DNA of 64,000 nucleotides, from NCBI GenBank assembly GCA_031772625.1, contig CM062811.1:651250871-651314870 (forward strand). Reading direction: 5' to 3'. The notes beneath the pieces were generated by a model, which saw only the letters and a list, made by a program, of their open reading frames with translations, did no database searches and was not told the origin of the DNA. Position numbers and translations under genes: made by a program. This document shows, in pieces, positions 35,610 through 47,854 of the stretch. Source of the stretch: Pinus tabuliformis. Lineage: Eukaryota; Streptophyta; Pinopsida; Pinales; Pinaceae. The number at the start of each line of letters is the position of its first letter. The stretch's first letter is position 1.

Positions 35610-37199
35610 ATGGCATTCTATGGTTTTCAGCTCGAGTATGCCTTGGATGGAAGCTTGAATTATATAGCGTGGAAGGACAGGATGGAGGTCATGTTGGAAG
35701 ACAATGGCTTGAAGGAATTCATTGATCAGGACATTCCTAAGCCACCAACATCGAATGCTCAGAATCTGACCGAATGGAAGAAATGTGTGGCAAGGTCGAG
35801 GTGGATAATCCTTGAGGTAGTTCGAGACCACATTGTCTCAAGTCCCCATGGGAAGGAAACTCTGCATGTTATGTGGAAAGCATTGAAGGACCTTTTCCAG
35901 AACAGCAGTGACCAAAGGAAGTTGGCACTGAAAGATAAACTTCGAAGAATCAATATGGAGGCGGGCGACTCAATTCCAAATTACTTGACCAAGTTCACTC
36001 AATGTTGTGATGAACTTGGAAGTGTTGGAATCACGAATTTTGAGAATGATATGGTGAGCCTAGCTCTTCTAGGACTTCCAAAGAGTTAGCATAGTTATCA
36101 GGACTCTGTCAAGGGTCAGGAGAAGTTGCTAGATTGGGAACGACTCTAGTCGGATTTGATGCAAGAGGAGATCAGGAGGAACATCAGAGATGGGACCTCT
36201 TCCAAGGAAGTGGAAGAGGAATTTTTCCTTAATGAGTAAGGCAAATAAGTCCAAGGGAAAGAAGTCCCAAGGCGAGGAGGGTGGAAAGAAGATGTACTTG
36301 ACGAAAGTCAAGTTTTTTCACTATCACGAGCATGGGCATATGCCAAGAACTTCCCACAGACAAAAGTAAGAAAGAAGGAGCCGATAGTAGCGGTAGCAGG
36401 TGAAGCTCTAGCTTCACAATTCGCACTTGATTTCACTCTCATTACATGCATGGCCAACACTATCATGGTAGGCGTGTGGTATCTTGACAACGGTACCTCA
36501 TTCCATATGATGGGGAATATAGATCTCTTTAGTGATTTTGAGGAGAAAGACCTCAAGCAAAGCATAGATTTTAGAGATGATGACAGGTATAGAGCTACCA
36601 GGATCAATATGGTTACCTTTCAGAGGGAGTCTGGCTCCCCTCTCATGATCACAGATGTGATGTATATTTCAGGACTAAAGAAGAATCTTGTTTCAGTCGC
36701 AGTATTGGATGACCATGGCTATGATGTGGTTTTTAGTAAGGGAAAGGTTTTCCTTAGACACATCACCATAGGACAAGTGAAACAGATCAGTTCACAGGTC
36801 AAGAAACTGTATGCTCTTGAGGTTCAAGATGCATTTAAAGCCTTGAGGAGCAAGGCAAAGGTTAGAGACTTGGTGGTTGAGAGGGAGAGTAAATTACCTC
36901 TCAACATGCATCCCGAGAAGAAGTAGTCTCAGAAGCAGTCACAGACAATTGTGGAGCAACCATAGTTGGAGAAGCTAAGTGGAGACCGAGTGGGGAGATC
37001 CACACAAGCAGAGAAGAAGCAGTCTCAAAAGCAATCTCAGACAATTGTGGAGCAACCACAATTGGAGAAGTCGAGAGGAGACCAAGTGGAGGCATCCACT
37101 CATGCAGAGACCTCCAGTAGGGGGAAATTTCGAGCCAAGTGGGCAGAGAGAGCACATGCAACCATACCTCCAGGTGTGAGGTTGGGTGATGTAAAGTGA
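35610..37199 (+). pseudogene. Copia gag-protease, copy 1
   Basis: ATG 35610 begins MAFYGFQLEYALDG. The copia gag domain follows (WKDRMEVMLEDNGL, MWKALKDLFQNSSDQRKLAL, LTKFTQCCDELGSVGI). After stops and a frameshift near 36088-36240 comes a ruined zinc knuckle. The protease (from about 36450) reads WYLDNGTSFHM where DSG is canonical (copy 2 has DSG), then SGLKKNLVSV. A repetitive Gln/Lys-rich tail and SSRGKFRAKWAERA end at TGA 37197-37199. No integrase GAG-pre or RT motif follows before the polypurine tract. Confidence 0.88.
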
Positions 37200-37610
37200 T
37201 AGTCCCAAGAGGGCTGAAATTGGGTAGGGTTCATTGAGTGGTTTTATCTCATGGATCGTACCTTGCTACGGGAGCCTAAAGTACATATTAGCAGGAGGAA
37301 TCAGCGGTGATTGATGCAGTAAGAGATCAGAGTGATAGAGGCTAGAGCAGTCGGGTATTAAAGAGTGCAGAGAAAGGTTGACAACAGTGCAAAAAGGCAA
37401 AGTAAACATAAGTGCAAAGTTGTCAGTAGACAGAGGTAATAGCAGTCAGAGACTTTGATCACAAATGCATCATAGTAATTCAGGTTGGATGTTTTTTGTT
37501 TTGTTTCTGGAGTTGTTGTAGCAACAACACTAGAGAGAAGTGTTGCATGTAGAACATTATAAAGGTTCAAGATTGGGATCGAGTTGAATTCCTTTCTTGT
37601 TGAGAGGGAG

Positions 37611-38512
37611 TGTTGAAAATAGCAACAAGAAATCTTAAAAATAGAATCCAGAAATTCCAATTTAATTTGTCCTTGAATTACACTGAGAATTAAAATCGAA
37701 TTCTATTCTCATAGCAACTTGTAAATAGTTAATTAAGTTTAATTAACTTCATTAACTTAGGAATTTTGAGTTGGAAGTCCTTTTGAAGTCATGTATATGT
37801 TCTCCTTATATCATAGGGGTCTAGGATGAGCTAATTTTCAGTTGTAATTAGATAACTCAGTTTACTAAGTTAAGTTCAATTAAATTAGTTGCAAACTATT
37901 TGAGGAACTAATAGTGAGTTAACAGGCAGCTGGTGCACTAATGCATTAACTAGTGCTACTCCAGTTAACTAAAGATTCCCTCATCAGGAACTCATGCATG
38001 TCAATTCTGAGAAAGACTCAGTTGAGACTAGAGTGCAAGGACAATGTACTATCAGTTGTATGATTTACTGAGTTGTATAGATCATGCATACATTCAAGAA
38101 CTAAACCTAGAAGGGATTGGGTAGATTTGGATGCACTGGTTTCCCATTAATATGGGCTAATCATCCATAGGAATTGCACAAGGAAATAGGGGATTGGTGA
38201 GTAGCAGAAGAGGCTAAAGTTTGGCATGAGCTTGCTTGTGAGCTGGGAGATTGATCATACTAAGTGCTGGGATTGTTCTTGTGAGAGAAAGAATTGTATT
38301 ATCATCTTTGATTTCTGATTAATGCAATATAGATAGTAGGGGTTTTGAGTTGTGGCTTTCCCCAAATACTTATTGTGTTATGTGCCTATCTTCCTCTTGT
38401 CGATTACTATTTTCATCGATGTATTGGCTTCTGCTGGTTGAAAGTAGAAGTAGATTCTTACCTTTTGCTTTAGTACATTGCATGAGCTTATGAATCTACA
38501 CGATTTTCTACA
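37611..38512 (+). repeat. Copia 3' LTR, copy 1
   Basis: Begins TGTTGAAAATAGCAAC and ends TTTTCTACA; followed by GTTTC, the 3' TSD copy. Confidence 0.92.
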
Positions 38513-39876
38513 GTTTCCCAACCTGTACCTGCTACTATGGATGGGACATCAAATGTTTCTTCCTCATCCATGTTCGTGACATCACTAGAGACACATCTGT
38601 ACAGTGGCACAGCCATCTCACCTGGTTATTAGTTGTTGTTTCGTACATTCTCTAATGTGGCATCCAGCCGTTGAACCTTTCCCATGACATTTAATTCTAT
38701 AATTTGATTTGGCACTTCTCTAATGAGCACTATATAATCTACTCATTCTCCTCCACGTACATCTACAGTTGAACAATAGGTTGGTCCTTATATTAATGGA
38801 CACCCTCAACAACCCAATTCTCCTTATGTTGGGTACACTTCATCAAGTGGGAAGTTGCCTCCATGATCCCCTCCTCCTTTGGTAGGGGGGAAACCCGTCG
38901 TTGGTATACCATAGGTTAGTGCTTAGCCTTTCTTGAATCCTCCTTATCCTGGTTTGATTTCTAATGTTTGGAAATCTACTTTGCCTATCCAATCTGGTTC
39001 GGATATGAGTACATACGTATATTCTCAACCTACACCATCTGCATCCTAGATTCCTACCTATCAATCTATTCCTCAGCAAGCCCAAATAAATGTAAGCCAA
39101 CCTTTACAGGTTACCACTATGGTTCAATATATTCCAATGGTATCTGGTACTTCCTAAGTCTTTCTTACTCAACCCTTACAAGGTATCTTACAGTCTCAAA
39201 TGCTTGGACAAGGTATCCCTCAAATCCCAGTAGGAAAAACAACATATGGTATGGCTCAACCTCCACGAACTCCACCTTATGTTGGAATAATGAAAAATCC
39301 AACAAAGAAACAATATCAACATTTTCATGGTATCCCTCAAGTACCTTATCAAGGCTAGCAAATCTAAACCCAACCACTCTTGCATTTTCAAGGCTATCCT
39401 GGATCTGGACAAAAAGAATATGCGTATAATGGTTATCAAAATCCTCCCTATCTTGGTACCCAGGTTCCTCTTTATCAAAACCCTCCCTGTTAAGGAACAC
39501 GTATACTTATTGCTCATTTTATTCCATCCTATACAGGCTATCCTCCTCCATATTTTAACAGGAAGTTTCCATTTGTGGCCACTCTTGAACTGCCAGACTT
39601 GACTTGACTCACAAATGATCCCATCACTCATTCTCCGTGGTGGCCGATAATTCCTACTAAATTGCCTTCTAATATCCCAAAATTCAATTGGAATCCTAGA
39701 GAAGTCCCTTGCACACATGTCATGACCTATCATTTTTGGTGTTCTTCGAACTCCGTTAATGATGATTCCATACTATTATGTCTTTTCCAACATACGCTTA
39801 CAAGTTCCGCAGCTAAATGGTATACTGAATTAGCTAGAGCTTAATTCCACGATTCCAATTCCTTAGCTACTGATGA
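38513..39876 (+). pseudogene. Gypsy gag continuation, copy 1
   Basis: Resumes the gypsy gag after the copia element (VSQPVPATMDGTSNVSSSSM). A long Pro/Gln/Tyr-rich region leads to the retrotransposon gag core: DPITHSPWWPIIPTKLPS, FNWNPREVP, HVMTYHFWCSSNSVNDDSIL, LFQHTLTSSAAKWYTELARA (to about 39842). Many stops are TAG where copy 2 has CAG, for example 38630-38632 against 56825-56827 and 39047-39049 against 57242-57244. The copy is cut off at 39876. Confidence 0.85.
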
Positions 39877-40303
39877 GCCTCATCAATGGGTAACTATTTG
39901 GACCCTAATAGACCTCTTAGCTTATTCAAATAAACTCTTCTCATAATTTCTTACATGTTTTGATTATATTTTTCTTAATGAGATGAGTAAAAGTGAGATA
40001 TTATGCGTAATGGACTAATGTGCATTGATTGCATTTTTTGAGAGAAAATCATGGAAATTTTGGATATTTAAGGGCTGAAACTCGAATGAGACGAGGAGGA
40101 GATATTGTAGGAGATAGATTCTCCTCATTTACTCCTCACTCATTCGAATATTCCTCCATCAATCACACTAGCTCGGAGTTACAAGAAGCCAAGTCATGGA
40201 GATCAAAAGGTAGCTGAGCCAGTGACAGTTAAAGAGCCAGTTTATCTTGAGTTTGGGAATCGAGCCTCCCTAGATTTAAGGAATTCATTGGAGACTTTAG
40301 TTG

Positions 40304-40310
40304 TATAAAT
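40304..40310 (+). promoter_or_regulatory. TATA box-like site upstream of the X ORF
   Basis: TATAAAT, about 630 bp before the ORF start, inside a segment with LTR-like composition (AATAAG signals near 40420-40430). Confidence 0.4.
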
Positions 40311-40935
40311 AAGGAGGCCTAGAGCCTCATTAGGATTCAAATTTTTCATGTAAAAACACTAGTCATTTTCGAGTTCAAGACTTGTGGAAGACATTGTTAT
40401 GTAATTTTCTGATTTGATAATGAGAATAAGCATTTCCTTGATCCAGCACTGAGTTGAATCAGAGGGCTGAAGCTCTTGGGTTAGGGCCCAACACTAGCAG
40501 CAAAGGCTCCTCTTCTTGTATTTGTATGCTTAGTGGATTTCATAGATTAATGGTTGAGTTGTCTTTAGCATTATTTCATTGCAAGTAGTTGTGGCTTTGA
40601 CTAGTTTGCTTCCAATTGTGCATTACTTCAACAATAGCTTATGAAGATAAAGGAACATCAAAAAGTTGTTAGTAGGTGAATTTTTCCTCACTCCTCCCTT
40701 CAGGGACCATCGTTTGAGGAAATAACTCCTATGCAGCCCCAAAAAGACAGAATTCTGGTTTCTCATGGAATTTAGGGTTTTCTGTTACTTAAAACCTGGA
40801 CTAACTTGCTTTCAATTACTAAGTAATTTAGTAAGATAAGTTGCCTGGTGACTCCAAAATACCTTGAATTAGACTAGTTTTCCCAATTTCACTAAAAACC
40901 CTTCTCCCCCATCCTTGAATCCACAAGAACCAAGG

Positions 40936-43900
40936 ATGGATGCCCCAATTGCATTGAATTTCATGCCCATTTCTACTCCTCACAGGGATTTAGACCATTT
41001 CCCACTAGCAGATAAAGATTTTCAGATTAAAGATACCTCTGTCCAAGATTCCTCATTGAAACTATAGTGCAGGTATAGAGACCAGTATCTAAACCATGCA
41101 GACTACATAGGGCTTTAGGAATCAGGTTTACCCAAGTACCAATTCCCCAGAGTTCATATCTTCCCAAAGATTACCGATAACTGCCATATGAACTATAATC
41201 CCAGCCAAAGGGCAGTGATGACCCCTGATCATTCTATATTATTTACCATCACTGCTGAGTCCATAAATGAAATGCTGCAATTACAACCAAGACAAAGCCT
41301 GACACATCTTTCTATTGGAGATTTGCTTAACAGATACCCTACACTCACCTTAATCGAACATGCTAGGTTACACCAGACCTTCATTAGGGAAGAAAAGTAC
41401 ATTCCAAAGGGCTCTCCCCCTTACATGTGGACTATATTCTTTGATCATGGTCGAAACATCATAGAAATGATATCCAGTGTGTTAGGCTAAACTACAAGTG
41501 AATTTTTTGATGAAATTATCATAGCCTTTATGTCCATCTACTCTCGTGGGCAACCGCCAGCCATCACGTTTGACTATGCTAAGTTCATTGCTGACAAAAT
41601 GCATGATCAATTCATGAGGTTGGATAATGAAAGAGTGTTCAAATATTCTTCAGTTTTGTATCATCTTTTCATGTATTATCAAGCTGACAAATTCCCAATC
41701 ACACTCCAAAAGCTTGATACCAGAGGCAACCCTAGATCAATGGTCTTCTAGACTTCATTATTCCACTTAAATGACTCTCAATATTCTTATATTGATTTCA
41801 TAGATCTCTTTGTACACCCAGTGGAAACTATGCTATTAGGAAGCCCTCCCCCCATAATCAGTGCAGATATCGAAAGGGTCCTACAATTGTCCAAACAATA
41901 TAGAGTGAGGGATTGGTACGTTTACCAAAACCATACTGAAATCAGAATATATGGATGTGAGTTGGCTCCCTACAAACTGCCCAGATACCTCCCTATGAGA
42001 TTGTTTTATTTGGAGTACTACAGGCAAATGATCAATTCAGATGAGGTGCACTTTGTGAAGGCCAAGAAGAAAGCTTAACTTAGGATAAAATATAAGCTTG
42101 GCCCCTTCATATGTAACAGTAGGGAAGCAAGAAAGGAAGCAGAGGAAATCCTCCAAAGACTAAGACTAAAACAAAGTTTTATCTAGAATTATGACCCTGT
42201 AGAGTTCATCTGCAATAGGAGTCAAAAGAACGAATTATCTCCTTACATCCACCATAAGGTTCCTGAAATTGAAAAATATGCTAATCAACTTGAATGGGTG
42301 GAAAATACTTTGGTACACCGAGATAACACAGAAGTTGTTGTGAATAATGTATTGATTTACTTAGAAAGAAGACTTGATGAAGATTCATTTGTACAAGTGT
42401 CAGGAGAGTCTCAGTCTCAAAGAGAATCACGGGGACACAGTGGGCAAACAGCAGAAGAAGGACCTTAGGAGCAACAACCATCAGAGTAGCTAGAGGAATC
42501 AAAGTAGCCAGAGGAATCAAAACAGCCACAGATTTCAAAAGAACTTTCTCAACCAGAACATATCATGAGAAATCCTCCTATTTTACAAACTCCTCTAAAT
42601 GAGGAGAGGAATCCTAAAAGAGATAGAGAGGAGGCTACTCCTTCCAATAGACCTAGTGCGCAAACTTATGTTAAGAGGCAAAGGTTGAATCCATTTTCAA
42701 AACAGGAGTTTACTGAAGAAACAACAGGAACTACAAGTGCATAAAGCATGCATACCACTCCTTCAGGAGGTACACAAGAACCTTCCACCTCACAGGCTCA
42801 AATCCTAGAAAGGAAAAAAAGCATGGAAGTATCCTCCTTCAGTGCTCCTACTGGCCAGAGCCAAGACATCATAGAGAAATATAAAGAAATAAAATCCAGG
42901 AATGAAATATTGAAAGCCCAAAGCTATGCACACTACCTAAAGATGGCTCCTACTAATCAGACAAGGCTAATGTCAGCCTTTGATGTGAAAGAGGGCAAAA
43001 TGCAGATGAATTTTATGAAGCCCACTACACAATAGCCCAGGTCAATTGCAGATTATTTGAAAACAGACTTTGAAGTATTGGCAAAGGATATCCATCCTAT
43101 TGACCAAATAGAATTACATAAGCAAACTGGAGAAATGGTTTACTCCACCTTAACCAGTAAGGCAATTGCATCTCACTAACTCCAAAATTCGCTGAATAAT
43201 ATATCGGCGCAATTCCAGTTATAGAAGGCCTCTTCACAGGCCAAAGATACCAGAATAAATTCCCTAGAGGACTTAGTCATAGAACTGGGTCATGATCCCA
43301 AAGATGTGAAAGCTGCAAAAAAGCTTATTAAGAAGAAAAACGATGACATAGTTGCACTGAGAAAGCAGCTCAAGATTCCTCCCCTGCATCATCCTAGGAC
43401 AATTGAAGTATTGGAAACTTAGAAGGAGGGAGAGCTTATGGACTTTGTCCTAAAGCTGAATGAACAATTGAAAGAAACAGAAAAAGATCTTGATAACTTG
43501 ATATAGTCTAAACAGACTCAGTTGGCCACCACTCCTCAGACTGTAATTCCTACAGTCTCTACAGTAATACCCTCCACATTGGCTGCTTCTCTAGCACCAG
43601 CAGTTCCACCACTTACTGCTCTACCAGTTATAGATACATCAGCAGGCACAGAGGCATCTACAAGCACAGATACTTCCATAGAAAAAACAGTTGAATTGGT
43701 AAAAGCCATGGAGGAAATGACCATCTAGGATACCGATCTTAAGAAACTTAGAGAAAAAGTGTCAAGTTTGGAAATTGATTGTAAACTTGCACAGATACAA
43801 CAGAAGGAAGAAGTTCAGAAGAATCAAAGAATGGGAGAAAGAATAAAAGTCTTTGAAAAGGACTTGACATTACAAGAGCCATTGGGAGACATGAAGGAAA

Positions 43901-44349
43901 TTATTTGGGCCAACATCATTGATTCCATCAATGATGTTTGGCCTTCTATTCAAGTTATTTTTGAACAAACTGAACTAGTAAAAGTGGCACCAGAAGCAGT
44001 CCACAAGACAAGGGAAGAATTGGGAAATAAGCCTAAAGAGGCCAACCAATTGATAACATTTTTTAACAGCAGAAACAAGTACCAGCTTGATGAACTAGAA
44101 ATAGATGATAGAACAACAACCATCATAGAAATAAAGAAGGTTCTCACCAAAAGGATCCTGACACTCAATCTGGAGAAAAGGTGCCAAAGCATCCAAGCAG
44201 ATATTGACAGTTTTATGAAAAAGTATGGTATTTTAAGAGAAAAAGGACTTCCCAGTCCTATGGTAATAAATGACAAGCTGATGACTCAAGATGATTATAT
44301 TGAAAGACTAAACAAGCTGGCCAGAATCCAACTAGTACTTCAGGGATAA
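40936..44349 (+). pseudogene. Element X large ORF (about 1,137 codons), unknown protein with 16 stops
   Basis: One frame from ATG 40936 (MDAPIALNFMPISTPHRDLD) to TAA 44347-44349 with no frameshift. In-frame stops: TAG at 41065, 41116, 41749, 42184, 42466, 42487, 42505, 43033, 43222, 43420, 43504 and 43726; TAA at 41488, 42076, 42742 and 43177; no TGA. The N-terminal half looks globular (AVMTPDHSILFTITAESINE, FDYAKFIADKMHDQF, RVFKYSSVLYHLFMYYQADK). The middle is disordered and Pro/Glu/Gln-rich with a basic stretch (YVKRQRLNPF). The C-terminal third is Lys/Glu-rich and likely coiled coil (KLREKVSSLEIDCKLAQIQQ). I recognise no retroelement enzyme. It resembles the ORF of element Y in layout. It may be an accessory or gag-like protein of large plant retroelements. 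Confidence 0.7.
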
Positions 44350-45686
44350 AATATTTGCCCACTGGAAATGTACTATATGATAGTCTTGAAAATCTATTTT
44401 TCATAGAGCATGAGGTAAAGCACTTATTTACCAACAGGCCAAATTTTTCTAAGTATATAGAAGCTGACGAGATATACAGAAAAATGATAAGGATGAAATT
44501 ACCTAACAGTGAATGGTGGATAAGACTAACGGAGTTACTGTAAAGTTACTGCAACAAATCTACATGGTAAAACATGGCTGCCAAGTAAAACAGGCAAGAT
44601 AGAGTCAAAGCAGAACAGGTAAGGAGTATCAGTAGGTAGAAGATAGAAAGTGTTTCCAGCACATAACTATAAAGCAACTAAAAGAGCCAAATCCGAATTA
44701 CAATAGCCAGCCCAATCACAATAAAAGGGACAACAAGAAGACAGTTCTCCATCTGTCTTTATCTTCGTGCTGAAGATATTTTTGGTTTCCTAGAATAATT
44801 CTAATATTGTTATGAGATATTTTGTAACATTTTTTTGTATAAATACTTCACAAAATGAAGTAATTAGGATGGATTAAAATACATTTTTGTAGACATTTTA
44901 TATCAAGCTAAGGAGCTATTGTATTCAAGACTCGAATGGTTTTGCTGGATATGAAATAAAGCTGAGGAAATTTCACTGGATTCTTGTGCATAGTTGGAAC
45001 AAATAACTATTATCTCTTCATGTTTAAATATTGTTTTATCTTCATGTTATAAATATTCATATGTGTCTCTTACGAAATCTAAAAATTAAACAAGGAATAA
45101 TATCTCAGAACTAGCTTAAATGCTCTCTGTTGTAACTGTTTACTTTATATATGTTTTCTACTAAACTATCTTGGTCTGGGAATTCTTAATTGCTCCCTTA
45201 CTTTCGTAGTTTACCCCCACTTTGGTCCATCGTAAAGGATTCTTCATTTCCCTTTGCTACTGATCATCCTTCCTTTCTTCATCTTAATCCCAGTTAAGGA
45301 TTCTTCACTACCCTTTGCCCTAGTTAGGACTACCTCATCCATTTGAACCTGCAGATTTTCTTTTTGTTGTGCTAGCCTGCCCTGTGAACTCTTACCTTAG
45401 TGATTGACCACATCCAGTTAAGCCACTCTTGATTGTCTCAATAGCCCAATGGCCTAAAAACTTACTCTGCCCATCTATTTTCTTAATTCCACCACCCAAT
45501 CAAAACAAAACATCATGAGCACTAATAACTAGCCTGAAATCTACCCAAAACAAAGTTAAATTATAAAGAGAGATCCCTCTCTAGACTTAGGTTGGCTAGA
45601 CCCTGAGTCTAAAAGATTAGGTTTGTGGTTACCTCTGACTATTCCTTCTTTGATAACTTTTAGGGAAAACATCTGAATGATAACAG
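44350..45686. other. Element X downstream noncoding region
   Basis: Contains a TATA-like site (44838-44845), TAATTAGGATGGATT-type AT-rich DNA and two partial repeats of TAAGGATTCTTCA...CCCTTTGC (near 45235 and 45296). No gene seen. Confidence 0.45.
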
Positions 45687-45839
45687 AGTGAAGCTTACAA
45701 TAGATTCCATGTAGGCCTCAAACCATTGTCCATTTACGTTTAGGAAACCATTAGCTTCATTGATTTATGTTGTTCTAAACTAAGCCATCAAGTCTAGGGA
45801 AGATACTTTTGTCCACAGTCGTAGATTTTGTATAAAAAA
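45687..45839 (+). repeat. Putative 3' end of the gypsy 5' LTR, copy 2
   Basis: Homologous to 32398-32551 and just upstream of the PBS-like site. Confidence 0.4.
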
Positions 45840-45858
45840 TTGGCGACCATGCTCGGGA
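45840..45858 (+). promoter_or_regulatory. Gypsy primer-binding-site-like sequence, copy 2
   Basis: TTGGCGACCATGCTCGGGA, better preserved than in copy 1. Confidence 0.6.
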
Positions 45859-47196
45859 ATGGTGTACTCCCTTGGTGGCTTCCTTATCCTTAGTGCTTGT
45901 ACTACCTCTTCTTCAAACCTTCACTATCCTATTCAGTCAAGAACAAACCTAGGAAGTCCTTTCATTGAGTTCTAATTGCAATTTTTGTATCGGAACCTTG
46001 CATCATCGAATCAATGCTCCCTCTAGGATAGAGATAGAGTGTTGCATCTCCCCTCAACCTTATCTATGCCTTTTTTGCATAGCACCAGTGCCCATCTAGT
46101 GCTTGCGTTGGCCTCTGTTCATGCAAAACTTTTCTTTTGTTTTATTTTTCTCTCTATCCATCTTTGTTCCAACTTCTCTTCCTTGAGTCTTTGAGTTTCT
46201 TTTGGTCTCTTAGAAGCATCCTTTTGGTTTGATTTTGGTTTTGAGTGCCTTTGATAAGGATTTGTTTATATTTTCCTTTGTTCTTATCATTAGGTCATTA
46301 GCGAGCTGATTTGTTTGATCATTGAGTACTTGAATGAATTGGTGTTCTAGTCATCATTTTGAAAAGTTTACTTTTATCGGTGATTAGGCATGCATCTTAG
46401 TTTTCATCAAGTTTTAAAATTAAGTAAAATTGAAAAGAAAAATCTCTCTACACTGGCATATAGGGTTTGTGTGTGCATCAACTTTGGAACAGTTACAATT
46501 ATAGGGAATTGCACTTTCCATATTGTTTGTTGCATACTCTTTGTCTCTTCCCTTCTTTAGACAGATTATCATTGAAAGTCAAAGATTTCACTTCTTCATG
46601 TTTTCTTGCATTTTAGGGAATTTAGGTTAAACTCGCAGCAAGCCATTAAAATGAAACTTAATTGAAGATAAACATTAAAATTTACTGTATCAACCTAATG
46701 AGCATTTATAACATTAATGCAAACATTTAGAGGTATAGGCTAGAGAGGTGTTCTGGTGTCGTTAAATGTAGGAGTTGTTGTTGTTTTCTAGCATTGTATC
46801 CCAGGGGTTATATCTCATTCCACTTACGTAAGTGTATCGAATCATTCTCCGTTTACCTTTGGGTATATTTGATGGTTCTCCACACATGATAATTATATAG
46901 AAACACTCTCATTGAATGGTTACACATTAGACAACACTATTACGGACTGCACTTCAACATATTGTCAAGTATATTTTGGAAGTCCACCATACATTGTTAT
47001 CCTTGCCATAGATAACCGAGTCATTCGCCTTGTATACCAGTATAAACTGAGCATAACATTAGGGGATATTTCTTTCACGTTAAGTCCTTGGTTCTCCAAG
47101 GTGTATATTGCAGATTGCTTGGTAAACCTTTATGCCTAGTTTTACCCATTTTTTGATTTACTTTTTGTGTTAATTGTTAAAATTTATTAATCCAAC

Positions 47197-47815
47197 ATGG
47201 AAGAACAAACACCTACCCTATGTCATTCACGTAGAATGAAAAACAAGCCTCCTCTTCCACTAGAGGAAACACTTGGTTGTCGTCAAAAGCATAAGAAAAT
47301 GCAAAATGCAAAATTAGGAATTTCGGGAACTACATATGGTCCTCCTCCTGAAATTCATCCACCAGAGTCATCCTTCCCTTCGAATATTGATCCCAAGATT
47401 ACATCTTCTCTTGCTAGTGAATATGACACAATCGTAACATAAGTACTTGAACCCTTATTGCCTGAGGTTATTGAGCCTAGATTTACTGAATCAAACACCT
47501 TATTGCCTAAGGTTACTCAACCTAACGTACCTCAACCATATTCACCTATTACTTCAGGACCTTCCTCTTCTCTTCCATTGTCTCAGACAAAACCACAAAC
47601 TATATATCTTGGACCCGACAATGAACCTCTTCACCTAGTCTTGTGAGTATTGAAGAGATCCCAGAGGAAGAACCTCTTCCCTCTTCTCCTGTTCATTTGA
47701 GAGGGCTTCACGTTTATCAAGATTATCCTCTTCCTCCTCTTCAAATTTCATCTCAAGTTCCTTTATCCAATTCCCTTCCTTTCAGTTCACCCGTGAGTTT
47801 CTCGCAGTAATCATA
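47197..47815 (+). pseudogene. Gypsy gag 5' part, copy 2
   Basis: Starts MEEQTPTLCHSRRMKNKPPL at ATG 47197. It shares TAA at 47440 with copy 1 and has its own frameshift near 47630 (CCTCTTCACC against CCTATTCCACC in copy 1). It is interrupted by the copia insertion at 47854 and resumes at 56708. Confidence 0.75.
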
Positions 47816-47854
47816 TTTGGGATTGTTAACCATGACTGAATCCGCTATGGTTTT

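Larger units (their letters stand above)
34599..38512 (+). mobile_element. Ty1/copia-type element, gag-protease only, copy 1
   Basis: 5' LTR 34599-35506 (908 bp) and 3' LTR 37611-38512 (902 bp); the intact end sequence is TGTTGAAAATAG...TTTTCTACA. The PBS directly follows the 5' LTR and the polypurine tract TTGAGAGGGAG precedes the 3' LTR. The 5-bp TSD is GTTTA/GTTTC, one mismatch. The internal region is only 2.1 kb and codes for gag and protease without integrase, RT or RNase H, so it relied on another element for mobility. Confidence 0.9.
32398..39876 (+). mobile_element. Ty3/gypsy (Tat-like) element copy 1 with nested copia element, 3' truncated
   Basis: Colinear with 45687-58062. Homology starts at GTGAATCTTACAATAGATTC, runs through a PBS-like site and leader, the 5' part of gag (33940-34558), the nested copia element (34599-38512) and the continuation of gag, and ends abruptly after CCTTAGCTACT at 39876. 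Flanks of the two copies differ. Confidence 0.85.
39877..45686 (+). mobile_element. Element X, unclassified, probably LTR-retrotransposon derived
   Basis: Fills the space between the two gypsy copies. It contains a long decayed ORF (40936-44349). Upstream, a promoter-like segment has TATAAAT at 40304-40310; downstream, another has TATAAATA at 44838-44845. The two segments are not obvious copies of each other, so I cannot define LTRs or a TSD. The edges given are simply where gypsy homology stops and resumes. No RT, integrase or transposase domain was seen. Confidence 0.45.

Noticed and set aside
37358..37660. Minus-strand open frame of 100 codons at the copia 3' LTR border
   Set aside because: It overlaps the element's own noncoding tail and LTR start and has no domain.
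40936..44349. Reassigned TAG/TAA coding for glutamine
   Set aside because: All stops fit Gln codons, but the gypsy copies show CAG/TAG variation at the same positions and the same process affects unrelated elements, so mutation explains it without a new code.
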